Assembly (NCBI GenBank): GCA_027323595.1
Contig: DAHWBL010000245.1
Location: 1 to 36,648 of the forward strand
Length of the DNA stretch: 36,648 nucleotides
Reading direction: 5' to 3'
Source of the DNA: Acetobacteraceae bacterium
Lineage (GTDB): Bacteria; Pseudomonadota; Alphaproteobacteria; Acetobacterales; Acetobacteraceae
Of this stretch, positions 1 to 8,013 are shown piece after piece (the stretch's first letter is position 1; each line of letters begins with the position of its first letter). The notes beneath the pieces were generated by a model that searched no databases, was not told where the DNA came from, and saw only the letters and a list, made by a program, of their open reading frames with translations. Made by a program: the position numbers and the translations under genes.

Positions 1-136
1 GCAGCGACATCGGCAGCGGCCGTGCCAGCTCGCTCACCGGCGCCGGCCCGCGGGTGAGCCGCTCGACCATCGCCCGCCGGGCCGGGTCCGCCAGCGCGTG
101 GAACAGCACATCGAGGTCGGGCGATTGGTTAAGCAT
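1..136 (-). CDS. ArsR-family transcriptional regulator, N-terminal part (runs off the window)
   Basis: Only the first 45 codons are present; the gene continues beyond the left edge. The visible protein starts MLNQSPDLDVLFHALADPAR and continues with RRAMVERL, then VSELARPL. This is the first helix and the start of the winged helix-turn-helix of the ArsR subgroup often paired with SRPBCC proteins. Such proteins are DNA-binding repressors whose genes commonly autoregulate. I chose the ATG at 136 because family members begin at this point. An in-frame ATG at 160 would add eight residues (MRGLIVRH) and cannot be excluded. A near-perfect palindrome covers the start codon and would suit autorepression. 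The family call is fairly safe; the effector and targets cannot be seen. Confidence 0.75.
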   Translation of the reverse strand, partial: MLNQSPDLDVLFHALADPARRAMVERLTRGPAPVSELARPLPMSL

Positions 137-144
137 ATGCCTAA
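129..144. promoter_or_regulatory. Palindrome over the ArsR start codon, candidate operator
   Basis: TTAAGCATATGCCTAA is an inverted repeat with one mismatch per 8-base arm, centred between 136 and 137, exactly on the likely start codon of the leftward ArsR gene. Flanking GG and CT extend the symmetry partly. Position and AT-rich symmetry in a GC-rich region suggest an autoregulatory ArsR site. This is inferred and not known. Confidence 0.45.
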
Positions 145-258
145 CTATCAACCCGCGCATGGTTTGGCAATCCCTCGTGGGTCTCCCGCGCCAAGGATAG
201 TTCACACCCGGCCACCCGGACCGTGCTAGGGTGACCTCCAACCAGGAAAGTCAAAGCC

Positions 259-393
259 ATGGCCAAGGGTCAGCAACGCGGCAACCGTGAGGCCAAAAAG
301 CCGAAAGCCACCAAAAAGCCGGCCGCCGCCGCCACCGCTTCCTTCATCAAACCCACCGCCGCACCCCTGCCATCCAAAACCCGCGGCAAATAA
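259..393 (+). CDS. Small basic hypothetical protein, 44 aa
   Basis: This 44-residue frame opens MAKGQQRGNREAKKPKATKK, has an Ala-rich middle and ends SKTRGK. It is very lysine-rich and probably disordered. An AGGAAAG ribosome binding site at 244-250 lies about eight bases before the ATG, which supports real translation. Short proteins that open MAKGQ(Q)RGNREAKKPK are common as conserved hypothetical proteins in alphaproteobacteria, though I know of no assigned function. It stands between the divergent ArsR gene and rpmB, and rpmB has its own promoter downstream. The gene call is good; the role is unknown, with nucleic-acid binding only a guess from charge. Confidence 0.75.
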   Translation: MAKGQQRGNREAKKPKATKKPAAAATASFIKPTAAPLPSKTRGK

Positions 394-417
394 CCCGCCC
401 ATGCGCGCCCGGGACGG

Positions 418-446
418 TTGACGCCCGCCCCGGCGCGCGCGATAAG
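418..446 (+). promoter_or_regulatory. Sigma-70-type promoter for rpmB
   Basis: TTGACG at 418-423 and GATAAG at 441-446 are separated by 17 bases. This fits the housekeeping consensus well (5/6 and 4/6 by my reading) and sits about 68 bases upstream of the rpmB start, in the gap after the 44-residue gene. Confidence 0.6.
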
Positions 447-513
447 CCCGCCTTCACGGCCCCCGCCACCCGGCAGGGGCCGGATTTTCGTCGCCGCTAC
501 CCGAGGTGTCCAA

Positions 514-819
514 ATGTCCCGCCGCTGCCAGATGACCGGCAAGGGCGTGCTGACCGGCAACAACGTCAGCCACGCCAACAACAAGAGCCGCCGCCGTTTC
601 CTGCCCAATCTGCAGGTCACGTCGCTGCTGTCCGACGTGCTGGGCTCCAGCATCCGGTTGCGCCTGTCCACCCGCGCGATCCGCACCATCGAGCATAATG
701 GCGGCATCGACGCCTTCCTGCTCACCACACCCAATCGCGATCTGCCGCCCGACGCGCAAACGCTGAAGCGCCGCATCGCCCGCGCGCGCACCAAGCGCGA
801 GGCCGCCACCGCCTCCTGA
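514..819 (+). CDS. rpmB: 50S ribosomal protein L28
   Basis: Structural protein of the large ribosomal subunit, 101 residues. It opens MSRRCQMTGKGVLTGNNVSH followed by ANNKSRRRFLPNL, the classic L28 pattern. The C-terminal half, with RLSTRAIRTIEHNGGIDAFL, matches the longer proteobacterial form, and the tail is basic. The reading frame is open further upstream to 418, but the ATG at 514 is chosen because the L28 family begins here and GAGGTG lies at the right distance before it. A good promoter lies at 418-446 and an intrinsic terminator at 850-875, so it is probably a single-gene transcription unit. Strong call. Confidence 0.97.
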   Translation: MSRRCQMTGKGVLTGNNVSHANNKSRRRFLPNLQVTSLLSDVLGSSIRLRLSTRAIRTIEHNGGIDAFLLTTPNRDLPPDAQTLKRRIARARTKREAATAS

Positions 820-849
820 TCGGGGCGGCCGGTCCCATCCGGAAGTGAC

Positions 850-878
850 AAGGCGGCGTTAACGCCGCCTTTATCTTT
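850..878 (+). terminator. Intrinsic terminator after rpmB
   Basis: A perfect nine-base stem, AAGGCGGCG at 850-858 and CGCCGCCTT at 863-871, encloses a TTAA loop. It is followed at once by a T-rich run (TTATCTTTT), giving a textbook Rho-independent terminator 30 bases after the rpmB stop. Confidence 0.92.
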
Positions 879-896
879 TCGGCCCAGCCTCGCCGG

Positions 897-1580
897 ATGC
901 TTCCCAGCCCCGCGCCGCGCGACGCCGTCGATCACGCCCTCGCCGCGAACCTGCGCGCCGGCGCGCTGGAGCTTCGCGTGCCGGTCCTGTCGCTGATGGC
1001 CGAGGCCGAAACCCTCGCCCGCCTGCCCCAGGACGCCTCCTCCGCCGCCACCCTGCGCGCCATCGCCACCCAGTTGCTCCATCTCGCCGACGATCTGCAC
1101 GACACCGCCTGCCCGGCCCTGCCGCCCACGCTGTGCGACGAGCATGTCGCCCTCGCCCCGATCATCGCCGCCGCGATCGAAGGGCTGGATCTGCTGCTCG
1201 GCCCGATGCGCCGGCATGTGCGCACCACCGCCGCCCTCGCGGGCCTGGTCGTCCTGGCCGATCGCCGCGCCATGTCACACACCCTGCAACGGGTCCTGTT
1301 CAACGCCGCCCGCTTCACCCAGCCAGGCGGCTGGATCGACCTGTCGGTCGAAAACCCTCCCGGCTGGATCGAGATCATCGTCCAGGACGAAGGCAGCCTG
1401 CTGCCCGGCGCCGCCCCCGGCACCGGCGGCACCACCGACCGCCGCGGCCTCACCCTCGGGCTGGCCATGGCACGCCGGCTGGTGGAGGCGCAGGGCGGCA
1501 GGCTGGGCCTCGCCTCGGCCGAGCAGGCCGGCAACCGCGTCGTCATCAGCCTGCCCGCCTCCCGCCGCATCGCCGCCTAA
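897..1580 (+). CDS. Sensor-less histidine-kinase-like protein with degenerate H-box
   Basis: This is a 227-residue protein with a HisKA-like two-helix region (about 15-75) and a GHKL/HATPase_c fold (about 85-225). ATPase landmarks are visible: the N-box LQRVLFNAARFTQPGG, a G1-like DEGSLLPG, and the G2 stretch GLTLGLAMARRLVEAQGG, all typical of sensor kinases. Where kinases carry S-H-E-L-R-T-P-L, this protein reads A-L-E-L-R-V-P-V (about 23-30), so the phospho-acceptor His is replaced by Leu24. There is no signal peptide, membrane segment or sensor domain, and no response regulator gene beside it. It could be a pseudokinase, an ATP-binding scaffold, or a relay partner with a different phospho-site. 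The gene follows the rpmB terminator and precedes fsr by 106 bases. The fold call is firm; the function is unknown. Confidence 0.75.
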   Translation: MLPSPAPRDAVDHALAANLRAGALELRVPVLSLMAEAETLARLPQDASSAATLRAIATQLLHLADDLHDTACPALPPTLCDEHVALAPIIAAAIEGLDLLLGPMRRHVRTTAALAGLVVLADRRAMSHTLQRVLFNAARFTQPGGWIDLSVENPPGWIEIIVQDEGSLLPGAAPGTGGTTDRRGLTLGLAMARRLVEAQGGRLGLASAEQAGNRVVISLPASRRIAA

Positions 1581-1686
1581 GCCGCCCGTCCGGCCGCGCG
1601 CTCCGAACGGCAGCCATGCACGCCGCCCCCTCTTCGCGCGCGCCGCCGACCCGCTATGTCTGCATCTGAAACGGGGGCATCAGACC

Positions 1687-2943
1687 ATGCAGCAAACTGT
1701 CGCGCCGACGATCGAACCGGGCACATCCCCCGCCGTCGCCACCCCCGCTCCCGTCGCCGTCACCACCTTTTCGATCCTCGCCTTCCTCGGCCTGTCGCAT
1801 TTCCTCAATGACGTGATCCAGTCATTGGTCCCCTCGATCTACCCGATGCTGAAAACCCGCCTCGCGCTGGATTTCAGCCAGATCGGGCTGATCACCTTCA
1901 CCTTCCAGGGCTGCGCCTCGCTGCTGCAACCGCTGATCGGCCTGCTCGGCGACCGCAAGCCGCGCCCGTGGCTGCTGCCCGCGGGCATGATCGCCACCCT
2001 GATCGGGCTGCTGGCGCTGTCGCGCGCCAACAATCTCAGCCACCTGCTGGTCGCCGCCGGCATGGTCGGGCTCGGCTCCTCGGTGTTCCACCCTGAGGCA
2101 TCGCGCGTCGCCCGCCTCGCCTCGGGCGGCCGGCATGGGCTCGCGCAATCGATGTTCCAGGTCGGCGGCAACGCCGGCAGCGCCACCGGCCCGCTGCTCG
2201 CCGCCTTCATCGTGCTGCCGTTCGGACAGGGCTCGATCGCCTGGTTCTCCCTGGTCGCCCTGCTCGCCATCCTTCTGCTCAGCCGCGTCGCCACCTGGCA
2301 CGCCGCCAACCGCCGCCCGCGCGCCACCCGCACGCTCGCCACCGCGCAGGCCCTGCCGCGGGGCCGCGTGGTGCTCGCCATCTGCGTGCTGTTCATGCTG
2401 CTGATGTCGAAATTCATCTACACCACCAGCCTGTCGAGCTACCTCACCTTCTACCTCATCGAGCGCTTCGACGTGTCGGTGCGCGACGCGCAGCTGATCC
2501 TGTTCGCCTACCTCGCGGCGATGGCGGTCGGCACCTTGTGCGGCGGCCCGCTCGGCGACCGGATCGGGCGCAAATACGTCATCTGGGGCTCGATCCTGGG
2601 CGTGCTGCCCTTCACCCTGGCGCTGCCCCATGTCGGGCTCACCGCGACCGTGGTGCTGGTGGTGGTGATCGGGCTGATCATCTCCGCGGCGTTCGCGGCG
2701 ATCATCGTCTATGCGCAGGAACTCGTGCCCGGCCGTGTGGGCATGATCGCCGGCGTGTTCTTCGGCCTCGCGTTCGGCATCAGCGCGCTGGGTGCCGCCG
2801 CCCTGGGCGCGCTCGCCGACGCGCGCGGCATCGATTTCGTCTACATGGTCTGCGGCTTTCTGCCCGCGATCGGCCTGCTCGCGGTGCTGCTGCCGCGCAG
2901 CCCGCGCCCGGCCAACCGCTTCCGCGTCGCCGCTACGAAATAA
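1687..2943 (+). CDS. fsr: MFS efflux pump, fosmidomycin-resistance (Fsr) type
   Basis: An integral inner-membrane proton antiporter of the major facilitator superfamily, 418 residues, with about 12 hydrophobic segments. After a proline/alanine-rich cytoplasmic N-terminus (1-25) comes GLSHFLNDVIQSLVPSIYPM and later GLGSSVFHPEASRVAR. Both are hallmarks of the Fsr family, whose E. coli member exports fosmidomycin. The conserved loop GGPLGDRIGRKYVIWG begins the second half. The natural substrate here is unknown. The ATG at 1687 is preceded by GGGGG at 1673-1677. Its last 11 bases overlap the 3' end of the convergent cysNC gene, so no terminator separates them. Confidence 0.85.
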   Translation: MQQTVAPTIEPGTSPAVATPAPVAVTTFSILAFLGLSHFLNDVIQSLVPSIYPMLKTRLALDFSQIGLITFTFQGCASLLQPLIGLLGDRKPRPWLLPAGMIATLIGLLALSRANNLSHLLVAAGMVGLGSSVFHPEASRVARLASGGRHGLAQSMFQVGGNAGSATGPLLAAFIVLPFGQGSIAWFSLVALLAILLLSRVATWHAANRRPRATRTLATAQALPRGRVVLAICVLFMLLMSKFIYTTSLSSYLTFYLIERFDVSVRDAQLILFAYLAAMAVGTLCGGPLGDRIGRKYVIWGSILGVLPFTLALPHVGLTATVVLVVVIGLIISAAFAAIIVYAQELVPGRVGMIAGVFFGLAFGISALGAAALGALADARGIDFVYMVCGFLPAIGLLAVLLPRSPRPANRFRVAATK

Positions 2944-4819
2944 ACCCGTCCCCCCGCAGCCGCGCGATCACCATCTGCGCGAGGCTGTCGGCGTCTTCAT
3001 CCACCGTGCGCAGATGCACATCCGGATCGAGCGGCGCCTCATAGGGCGCGTCCAGGCCGGTGAAGTTGCGAATCTCGCCGGCCGCTGCACGCGCATACAG
3101 CCCCTTGGGGTCGCGCCGCTGGCACTCCTCGATCGGCGTATCGACGAACACCTCCAGAAATTCGCCCGGCTCGAAACGCTCGCGCGCGGCGGCCCGGTCG
3201 GACCGGTACGGGCTGATGAACGACACCAGCACGATCAGCCCGGCCTCGGTCATCAGCCGCGCCGCCTCGGCCGCGCGGCGGATGTTCTCCACCCGGTCGG
3301 CTTCCGAAAAACCCAGATCCCGGTTGAGCCCATGGCGAACATTGTCGCCATCGAGGATCATGCCATGAAACCCGGCCGCATAGAGCTTGCGTTCCACCAG
3401 ATCGGCGATGGTGGATTTGCCCGCCCCCGACAGGCCGGTGAACCACAGCACCGCCGGCTTCTGCCCCTTCAGCGCGGCGCGCGCGGCCTTGTCCACCGTC
3501 ATCCGGTGCCATACCACCGCGGGCGCGGCCGCGGGAATTCGCCGCACCACACCCACGCCCACGGTTGCATTGCTCTGCCGGTCGATCACAACAAAGCCGC
3601 CCAGATCAGGACAATCCACGAACCGCTCGCTCGCCACGGGTGCCGACAGCGCCACCGCAACCCGCCCCACATCATTGACGCCCAGCCGCTCGGCGGGCAG
3701 GGCGGCGAAGCTGTCCACGTCGATGCGATGTTGCAGCTTGGCGACCGCGCCTGGCACAAGCCGTGTGCCCAGCCTGAAGAAATAGGAGCGCCCGACGAAC
3801 AGCGGGGTCTGCGACAGCCACAGAAGATCCGCCTCGAACCGGTCGGTGAGCGCAACAGGTGCCGCCGGCGCGCACAGCACATCACCGCGCGAGATGTCGC
3901 GCTGCTGGTCGATCAACAGCGTCACCCCATCGCCCTGCCGCGCCACCTCTGCGTCCTTCCCACGCGCGATGATGCGGGTGACGGTGGTCCGCGCGTCCTG
4001 CCCCGCGACCATGATCTGATCGCCGCGACGCACCAGCCCACGCGCGATGGTGCCGCAATAGCCTCGGAAATCCGCGTTCGGACGCGCGACCAGTTGCACC
4101 GGCATCCGAAACGATTCCGCCAGCGGCTCGGGCGCAAAATCGATCGCCTCCAGATGTTGCAGCAGCGTCGGGCCGTCATACCAGCCCATGCGCGGGCCGG
4201 GGGTGACGACATTGTCGCCATCGCGCGCCGAGATCGGAATCGCCCGCACGCTGGCGAAGCCAAGCTCGGCGACCGCGGCCAGATAATCGGCGACAAGCCC
4301 GGCGAAACGCGCCGCCTCGAACCCCACCAGGTCCATCTTGTTCACCGCCAGCACCACATGGCGCACGCCCATCAGCGCCGCGATGAAGGAGTGCCGCCGG
4401 GTCTGGCGCATGATGCCCGCGCGCGCATCCACCAGCACCACTGCAAGGTCCGCGTTGGCCGCGCCGGACGCCATGTTGCGTGTATATTGCTCATGGCCCG
4501 GACAATCGGCGACGATGAAGCGCCGCCGCCCGGTGGCGAAGAACCGCCAGGCGACATCGATGGTGATGCCCTGCTCGCGCTCGTCATCGAGCCCATCGAC
4601 CAGCAGCGCGAAATCCAGATCGTCGCCGGTGGTGCCGTATTTTTTCGATTCCCGCACAAGTGCCGCGCGTTGGTCATCGGTCAGCAGATCGCGATCATGC
4701 AGCAGCCGGCCAAGCAGGGTGGATTTGCCATCATCCACGCTGCCGCATGTCAAAAACCGCAGCGTATCGACCGGCGAACCGGTCGTCGCACCGCCGATCG
4801 CGGCAGCCCGAGGGTCCAT
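2933..4819 (-). CDS. cysNC: Bifunctional sulfate adenylyltransferase large subunit / APS kinase
   Basis: This 628-residue fusion acts in cytoplasmic sulfate activation. The N-terminal CysN part (about 1-445) is an EF-Tu-like GTPase that drives APS formation by CysD. It has G1 GSVDDGKST at 26-34, G3 DCPGHEQYTRN and G4 NKMD. The C-terminal CysC part (about 450-628) phosphorylates APS to PAPS, with P-loop GLSGAGKST (K468), DGDNVRHGLNRDLGFSEADR, and FVDTP. Its ATG overlaps the cysD stop (ATGA), so translation is coupled. The same architecture occurs in NodQ, which supplies PAPS for sulfation of Nod factors. It is the last gene of the rfbBACD-cysD-cysNC operon. PAPS can feed either sulfate assimilation or sulfotransferases; no cysH/cysI or sulfotransferase gene lies in this window. 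Confidence 0.96.
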   Translation of the reverse strand: MDPRAAAIGGATTGSPVDTLRFLTCGSVDDGKSTLLGRLLHDRDLLTDDQRAALVRESKKYGTTGDDLDFALLVDGLDDEREQGITIDVAWRFFATGRRRFIVADCPGHEQYTRNMASGAANADLAVVLVDARAGIMRQTRRHSFIAALMGVRHVVLAVNKMDLVGFEAARFAGLVADYLAAVAELGFASVRAIPISARDGDNVVTPGPRMGWYDGPTLLQHLEAIDFAPEPLAESFRMPVQLVARPNADFRGYCGTIARGLVRRGDQIMVAGQDARTTVTRIIARGKDAEVARQGDGVTLLIDQQRDISRGDVLCAPAAPVALTDRFEADLLWLSQTPLFVGRSYFFRLGTRLVPGAVAKLQHRIDVDSFAALPAERLGVNDVGRVAVALSAPVASERFVDCPDLGGFVVIDRQSNATVGVGVVRRIPAAAPAVVWHRMTVDKAARAALKGQKPAVLWFTGLSGAGKSTIADLVERKLYAAGFHGMILDGDNVRHGLNRDLGFSEADRVENIRRAAEAARLMTEAGLIVLVSFISPYRSDRAAARERFEPGEFLEVFVDTPIEECQRRDPKGLYARAAAGEIRNFTGLDAPYEAPLDPDVHLRTVDEDADSLAQMVIARLRGDGFIS

Positions 4820-5724
4820 CAGAAATATCCCTCGCGCTTTTTCTTTTCCATGCTGTCGGCCTCGTCACGGTCGATCAGCCGGCCACCGCGTTCGCTGCTG
4901 CGCGCGGCGAAAATCTCGTCGACCACCTCGGACACGCTGCCCGCATCCGACACCGTGGCCGCCGTCAGCGGGTAGCACCCCAGCGAGCGGAACCGCACCC
5001 GCCTGGTCTGCGCGACCTCGCCGGGCGCAAGGCGCATGCGCGCGTCATCCACCATGATCAGGCTGCCGTCGCGCTCCACCGTCGGCCGGTCGGCGGCCAG
5101 ATACAGCGGCACGATCTCGATGTTCTCGCGCAGGATGTAGCTCCAGATGTCGAGCTCGGTCCAGTTCGACAGCGCAAACACGCGCATGCTCTCGCCCGGA
5201 TTGGTGCGCCCATTATAGAGCCGCCAGAACTCCGGCCGCTGATTTTTCGGGTCCCACCGATGATTCGCATCACGGAACGAAAAAACCCTTTCCTTGGCGC
5301 GGGATTTTTCCTCGTCACGGCGCGCGCCACCGAACGCCGCATCGAACCCGTGCTCGCTCAACGCACGCTTCAGCGGCTCGGTCTTCATCGCGTTGGTGTA
5401 AAAAGCGCTGCCATGGTCGAACGGATTGATCCCCGCGGCCGCGCCCTCCTCGTTGCGATGCACGATCAGCTCCAGCCCCAGCCGCGCCACCGTGGCATCG
5501 CGAAACGCGATCATCTCGCGAAACTTCCAGCCGGTATCGACATGCAGCAGCGGGAACGGCAACGGACCGGGATGAAACGCCTTGCGCATCAGATGCAGCA
5601 GGACCGAGGAATCCTTGCCGATGGAATAAAGAAAAACCGGTGCGCGACACTGCGCGACCACCTCGCGGATGATGTGGATGCTCTCGTTTTCGAGCCAGTC
5701 CAGATGATCCGCCGGCGCGCTCAC
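4819..5724 (-). CDS. cysD: Sulfate adenylyltransferase small subunit
   Basis: CysD, 301 residues, is the catalytic PP-loop subunit that makes adenosine 5'-phosphosulfate from ATP and sulfate with CysN. The PP-loop YSIGKDSSVLLHLMRKAF lies near residues 29-46. It is followed by LLHVDTGWKFREM, FGGARRDEEKSRAKER, SNWTELDIW, and the family-typical C-terminus EKKKREGYF. The frame stays open far upstream, but the real start is the GTG at 5724. That gives the normal protein beginning (SAPADHLDWLENESIHIIRE) and overlaps the rfbD stop as GTGA, the coupling seen throughout this operon. It lies directly between rfbD and cysNC. Confidence 0.96.
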   Translation of the reverse strand: MSAPADHLDWLENESIHIIREVVAQCRAPVFLYSIGKDSSVLLHLMRKAFHPGPLPFPLLHVDTGWKFREMIAFRDATVARLGLELIVHRNEEGAAAGINPFDHGSAFYTNAMKTEPLKRALSEHGFDAAFGGARRDEEKSRAKERVFSFRDANHRWDPKNQRPEFWRLYNGRTNPGESMRVFALSNWTELDIWSYILRENIEIVPLYLAADRPTVERDGSLIMVDDARMRLAPGEVAQTRRVRFRSLGCYPLTAATVSDAGSVSEVVDEIFAARSSERGGRLIDRDEADSMEKKKREGYF

Positions 5725-6590
5725 CCTGCCAGCTCCCCGGCGGCGAACAGCTGGTCGATCACCGCGTCCAGGCTTTGCCGCCAGGGCGGCAGACGCACGC
5801 CAAATCGCGCCGCGAGCAGGCTGCAATCCAGCCGCGAATCCGCCGGCCGGCGCGTGGGCGTCGGCCAATCCTCGGTGCGGATCGCGACCACCTCGGGTGA
5901 CGCCACCCCATGCCGCGCGGCGGCGGCGAAAATCGCCTCGGCGAACCCGTGCCAGCTCGTCCATCCCTGCCCGGCGGCATGCACGATGCCGCCAGGCGCA
6001 TCCGCCATGCGTGCCAGCACATCCAAAATCGCCCGCGCCAGGGCCGGCGCGGCGGTCGGACAGCCGATCTGATCGGACACCACCCGCAAGGTCGCATGCC
6101 GCCGGCCCGCATCCAGCATGGTGCGCAAAAAATTTCGCCCGGTGGCGGCATAGACCCACGAGGTGCGCAAGATCACCGCGTCCGGACATGCGTGCAGCAC
6201 CGCCTGTTCGCCGGCGAGCTTGCTCGCCCCATACACCCCGCTCGGCGCCGGCGGATCGGTCTCGACATAGGGCGCACCCTTGGTGCCATCGAAAACATAG
6301 TCGGTGCTGACATGAACAAATGGAATGTCGTGCTCCGCGCACAGGCGCGCAAGCCGGCCCGGCCCATCGCAGTTGGCCCGCCAGGCGGCATCGCGATGGC
6401 TCTCGGCGAGGTCCACCGCGGTCCATGCCGCCGCGTTGATCAGCGCGTCAGGGCGCGCGGTCGCGAACAACGCATCGATGCTGGACGGCTCATCGAAGTC
6501 GAATTCCGGCCGCCCGACCACACGCACCAGCGGCGACAGCGCGGCGAGCGCGGTCGCGAGCTGGCCGGAACCGCCGGTGACGAGGATCAT
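5721..6590 (-). CDS. rfbD: dTDP-4-dehydrorhamnose reductase
   Basis: RmlD/RfbD, 289 residues, catalyses the last step to dTDP-L-rhamnose, the NAD(P)H-dependent reduction of dTDP-4-keto-L-rhamnose. It is an extended SDR: the nucleotide motif TGGSGQLATAL is at 5-15, HVSTDYVFDGT precedes the active site, and the YxxxK pair is Y120/K124 in VYGASKLAGEQ. The length is normal for the family. The start ATG overlaps the stop of rfbC by four bases and its own stop overlaps the cysD GTG, so it is translationally coupled on both sides. The unusual feature is the immediate downstream neighbour: sulfate activation genes rather than glycan assembly genes. Confidence 0.96.
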   Translation of the reverse strand: MILVTGGSGQLATALAALSPLVRVVGRPEFDFDEPSSIDALFATARPDALINAAAWTAVDLAESHRDAAWRANCDGPGRLARLCAEHDIPFVHVSTDYVFDGTKGAPYVETDPPAPSGVYGASKLAGEQAVLHACPDAVILRTSWVYAATGRNFLRTMLDAGRRHATLRVVSDQIGCPTAAPALARAILDVLARMADAPGGIVHAAGQGWTSWHGFAEAIFAAAARHGVASPEVVAIRTEDWPTPTRRPADSRLDCSLLAARFGVRLPPWRQSLDAVIDQLFAAGELAG

Positions 6591-7141
6591 GCAAACCAGT
6601 CCGCGGCGGCGGAGAAATCCGGCAACACCTGATCCTTGTCCGACAGCACCGCGCGCTCCGCCGACACCGGCCAGTCGATGCCAAGTGCGGGATCGTTCCA
6701 GATCACCCCGCGCTCGCAGCCGCGATCATAATAGGCGCTGCATTTATAGGCGACCTCGGTGTCGGGTTCGAGCGTGCAGAATCCATGCAAAAACCCGACC
6801 GGCACCCAGAATTGCGCGTTGTTCTCGGCCGACAGCATCGCGCCGACATGCTGGCCATAGGTGGGCGAACCCGCCCGCGCATCCACCGCGACATCAAAGA
6901 TCGCGCCGCGCAGCACCCGCACCAGCTTGCCCTGCGCATGCGGGGCGACCTGGCAATGCAGCCCGCGAACGGTACCCACCGGGCCGGAGAAGCTCTGATT
7001 GTCCTGCACCAGCCCCGGCCCGACGCCCGCCGCGCTCCAGCCATCGGCACGATAGGTCTCGCTGAACCAGCCGCGCGCGTCGCCAAACCGTCGCGGCGTG
7101 ATCAGCAGCACCCCCTCGATGCCGAAACGCTGCGTCTGCAT
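6587..7141 (-). CDS. rfbC: dTDP-4-dehydrorhamnose 3,5-epimerase
   Basis: RmlC/RfbC, 184 residues, is a cupin that double-epimerises dTDP-4-keto-6-deoxyglucose. Visible family motifs are GWFSETYR, TVRGLHCQ with the catalytic His62, GKLVRVLRGAIFDVAVD, FWVPVGFLHGFCTL, YKCSAYYDR carrying the catalytic Tyr (137 or 138), and GVIWNDPALGIDWP. The length is typical. The gene starts on the last base of the rfbA stop (TGATG arrangement) and ends overlapping rfbD. It belongs to the contiguous rfbBACD set. Confidence 0.96.
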   Translation of the reverse strand: MQTQRFGIEGVLLITPRRFGDARGWFSETYRADGWSAAGVGPGLVQDNQSFSGPVGTVRGLHCQVAPHAQGKLVRVLRGAIFDVAVDARAGSPTYGQHVGAMLSAENNAQFWVPVGFLHGFCTLEPDTEVAYKCSAYYDRGCERGVIWNDPALGIDWPVSAERAVLSDKDQVLPDFSAAADWFA

Positions 7142-8013
7142 CAGGAGCGTTCCCCATCCGCCAGCTCACGCAAAAAGCGCCCCAGCTCGGTCTTGCCGAT
7201 CGTGCCCGCCTGCACCCGCAGCTGGTCGGCATCGATGAAGCCCATCCGATAGGCCACCTCTTCGGGGCACCCCACCAGCAGCCCCTGGCGGGACTGGATG
7301 GTCTGCACGAAGGTCGCCGCCTGCAACAGGCTGTCGGGCATCCCGGCATCCAGCCACGCGCAGCCGCGCCCCAGCCGCTCCACATGCAGTTGCCCGCGCT
7401 CCAGATAGACCCTGTTGAGATCAGTGATCTCCAGCTCGCCGCGCGCCGAGGGCTGAAGCGCGCGGGCATATTCGGTGACGTGCGAATCGTAGAAATAAAG
7501 CCCCGTCACCGCCCAGTTGCTTTTCGGCTGGCTCGGCTTCTCGACGATCTCGATCGCCCGCCCGCTCGCATCGAAGCTGACCACGCCATAGCGCTCGGGG
7601 TCGCGCACCTGATAGGCGAACACCGTCGCACCTTCGCGCCGCGCCGCCGCCTGGAGCATCACCGACAGATGATCGCCAAAGATCATGTTGTCGCCAAGCA
7701 CCAACGCACAGGGCGCGCCATCGATCCAGTCCGCACCAATGGTGAAGGCCTGCGCGATGCCATCCGGAGATGGCTGCTCGGCAAACGAGATGTTCAACCC
7801 GAGCTGGCTGCCGTCGCCAAACAGCCGGCGAAACTGCGGCAGGTCCACCGGCGTCGAGATCACCAGAATGTCGCGAATGCCCGCCAGCATCAGCACCGTC
7901 AGCGGATAATAGATCATCGGCTTGTCATAGACTGGCAGCAACTGCTTCGATGTCGCCAGCGTCATCGGATGCAGCCGCGTGCCCGAGCCGCCCGCCAGCA
8001 ATATGCCCTTCAT
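7141..8013 (-). CDS. rfbA: Glucose-1-phosphate thymidylyltransferase
   Basis: RmlA/RfbA, 290 residues, makes dTDP-glucose from dTTP and glucose-1-phosphate, the entry and usual feedback-controlled step of dTDP-rhamnose synthesis. The N-terminus MKGILLAGGSGTRLHPMT is the sugar-nucleotidyltransferase signature, followed by SKQLLPVYDKPMIYYPL, FAEQPSPDGIAQAF, LVLGDNMIFG and VEKPSQPKSNWAVTGLYFYD. The frame is open further upstream, but the ATG at 8013 is chosen because the family starts exactly there and it overlaps the rfbB stop as ATGA. Full length with no missing motif. Confidence 0.96.
   Translation of the reverse strand: MKGILLAGGSGTRLHPMTLATSKQLLPVYDKPMIYYPLTVLMLAGIRDILVISTPVDLPQFRRLFGDGSQLGLNISFAEQPSPDGIAQAFTIGADWIDGAPCALVLGDNMIFGDHLSVMLQAAARREGATVFAYQVRDPERYGVVSFDASGRAIEIVEKPSQPKSNWAVTGLYFYDSHVTEYARALQPSARGELEITDLNRVYLERGQLHVERLGRGCAWLDAGMPDSLLQAATFVQTIQSRQGLLVGCPEEVAYRMGFIDADQLRVQAGTIGKTELGRFLRELADGERS

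Noticed and set aside
2792..4975. Long plus-strand open frame opposite cysNC
   Set aside because: Composition typical of antisense GC-rich DNA and no recognisable motif; the leftward cysNC reading is unambiguous.
4819..6426. Extended cysD frame reaching far into rfbD
   Set aside because: The extra N-terminal 230 residues have no homology-like pattern and overlap rfbD; the GTG at 5724 overlapping the rfbD stop is the normal start.
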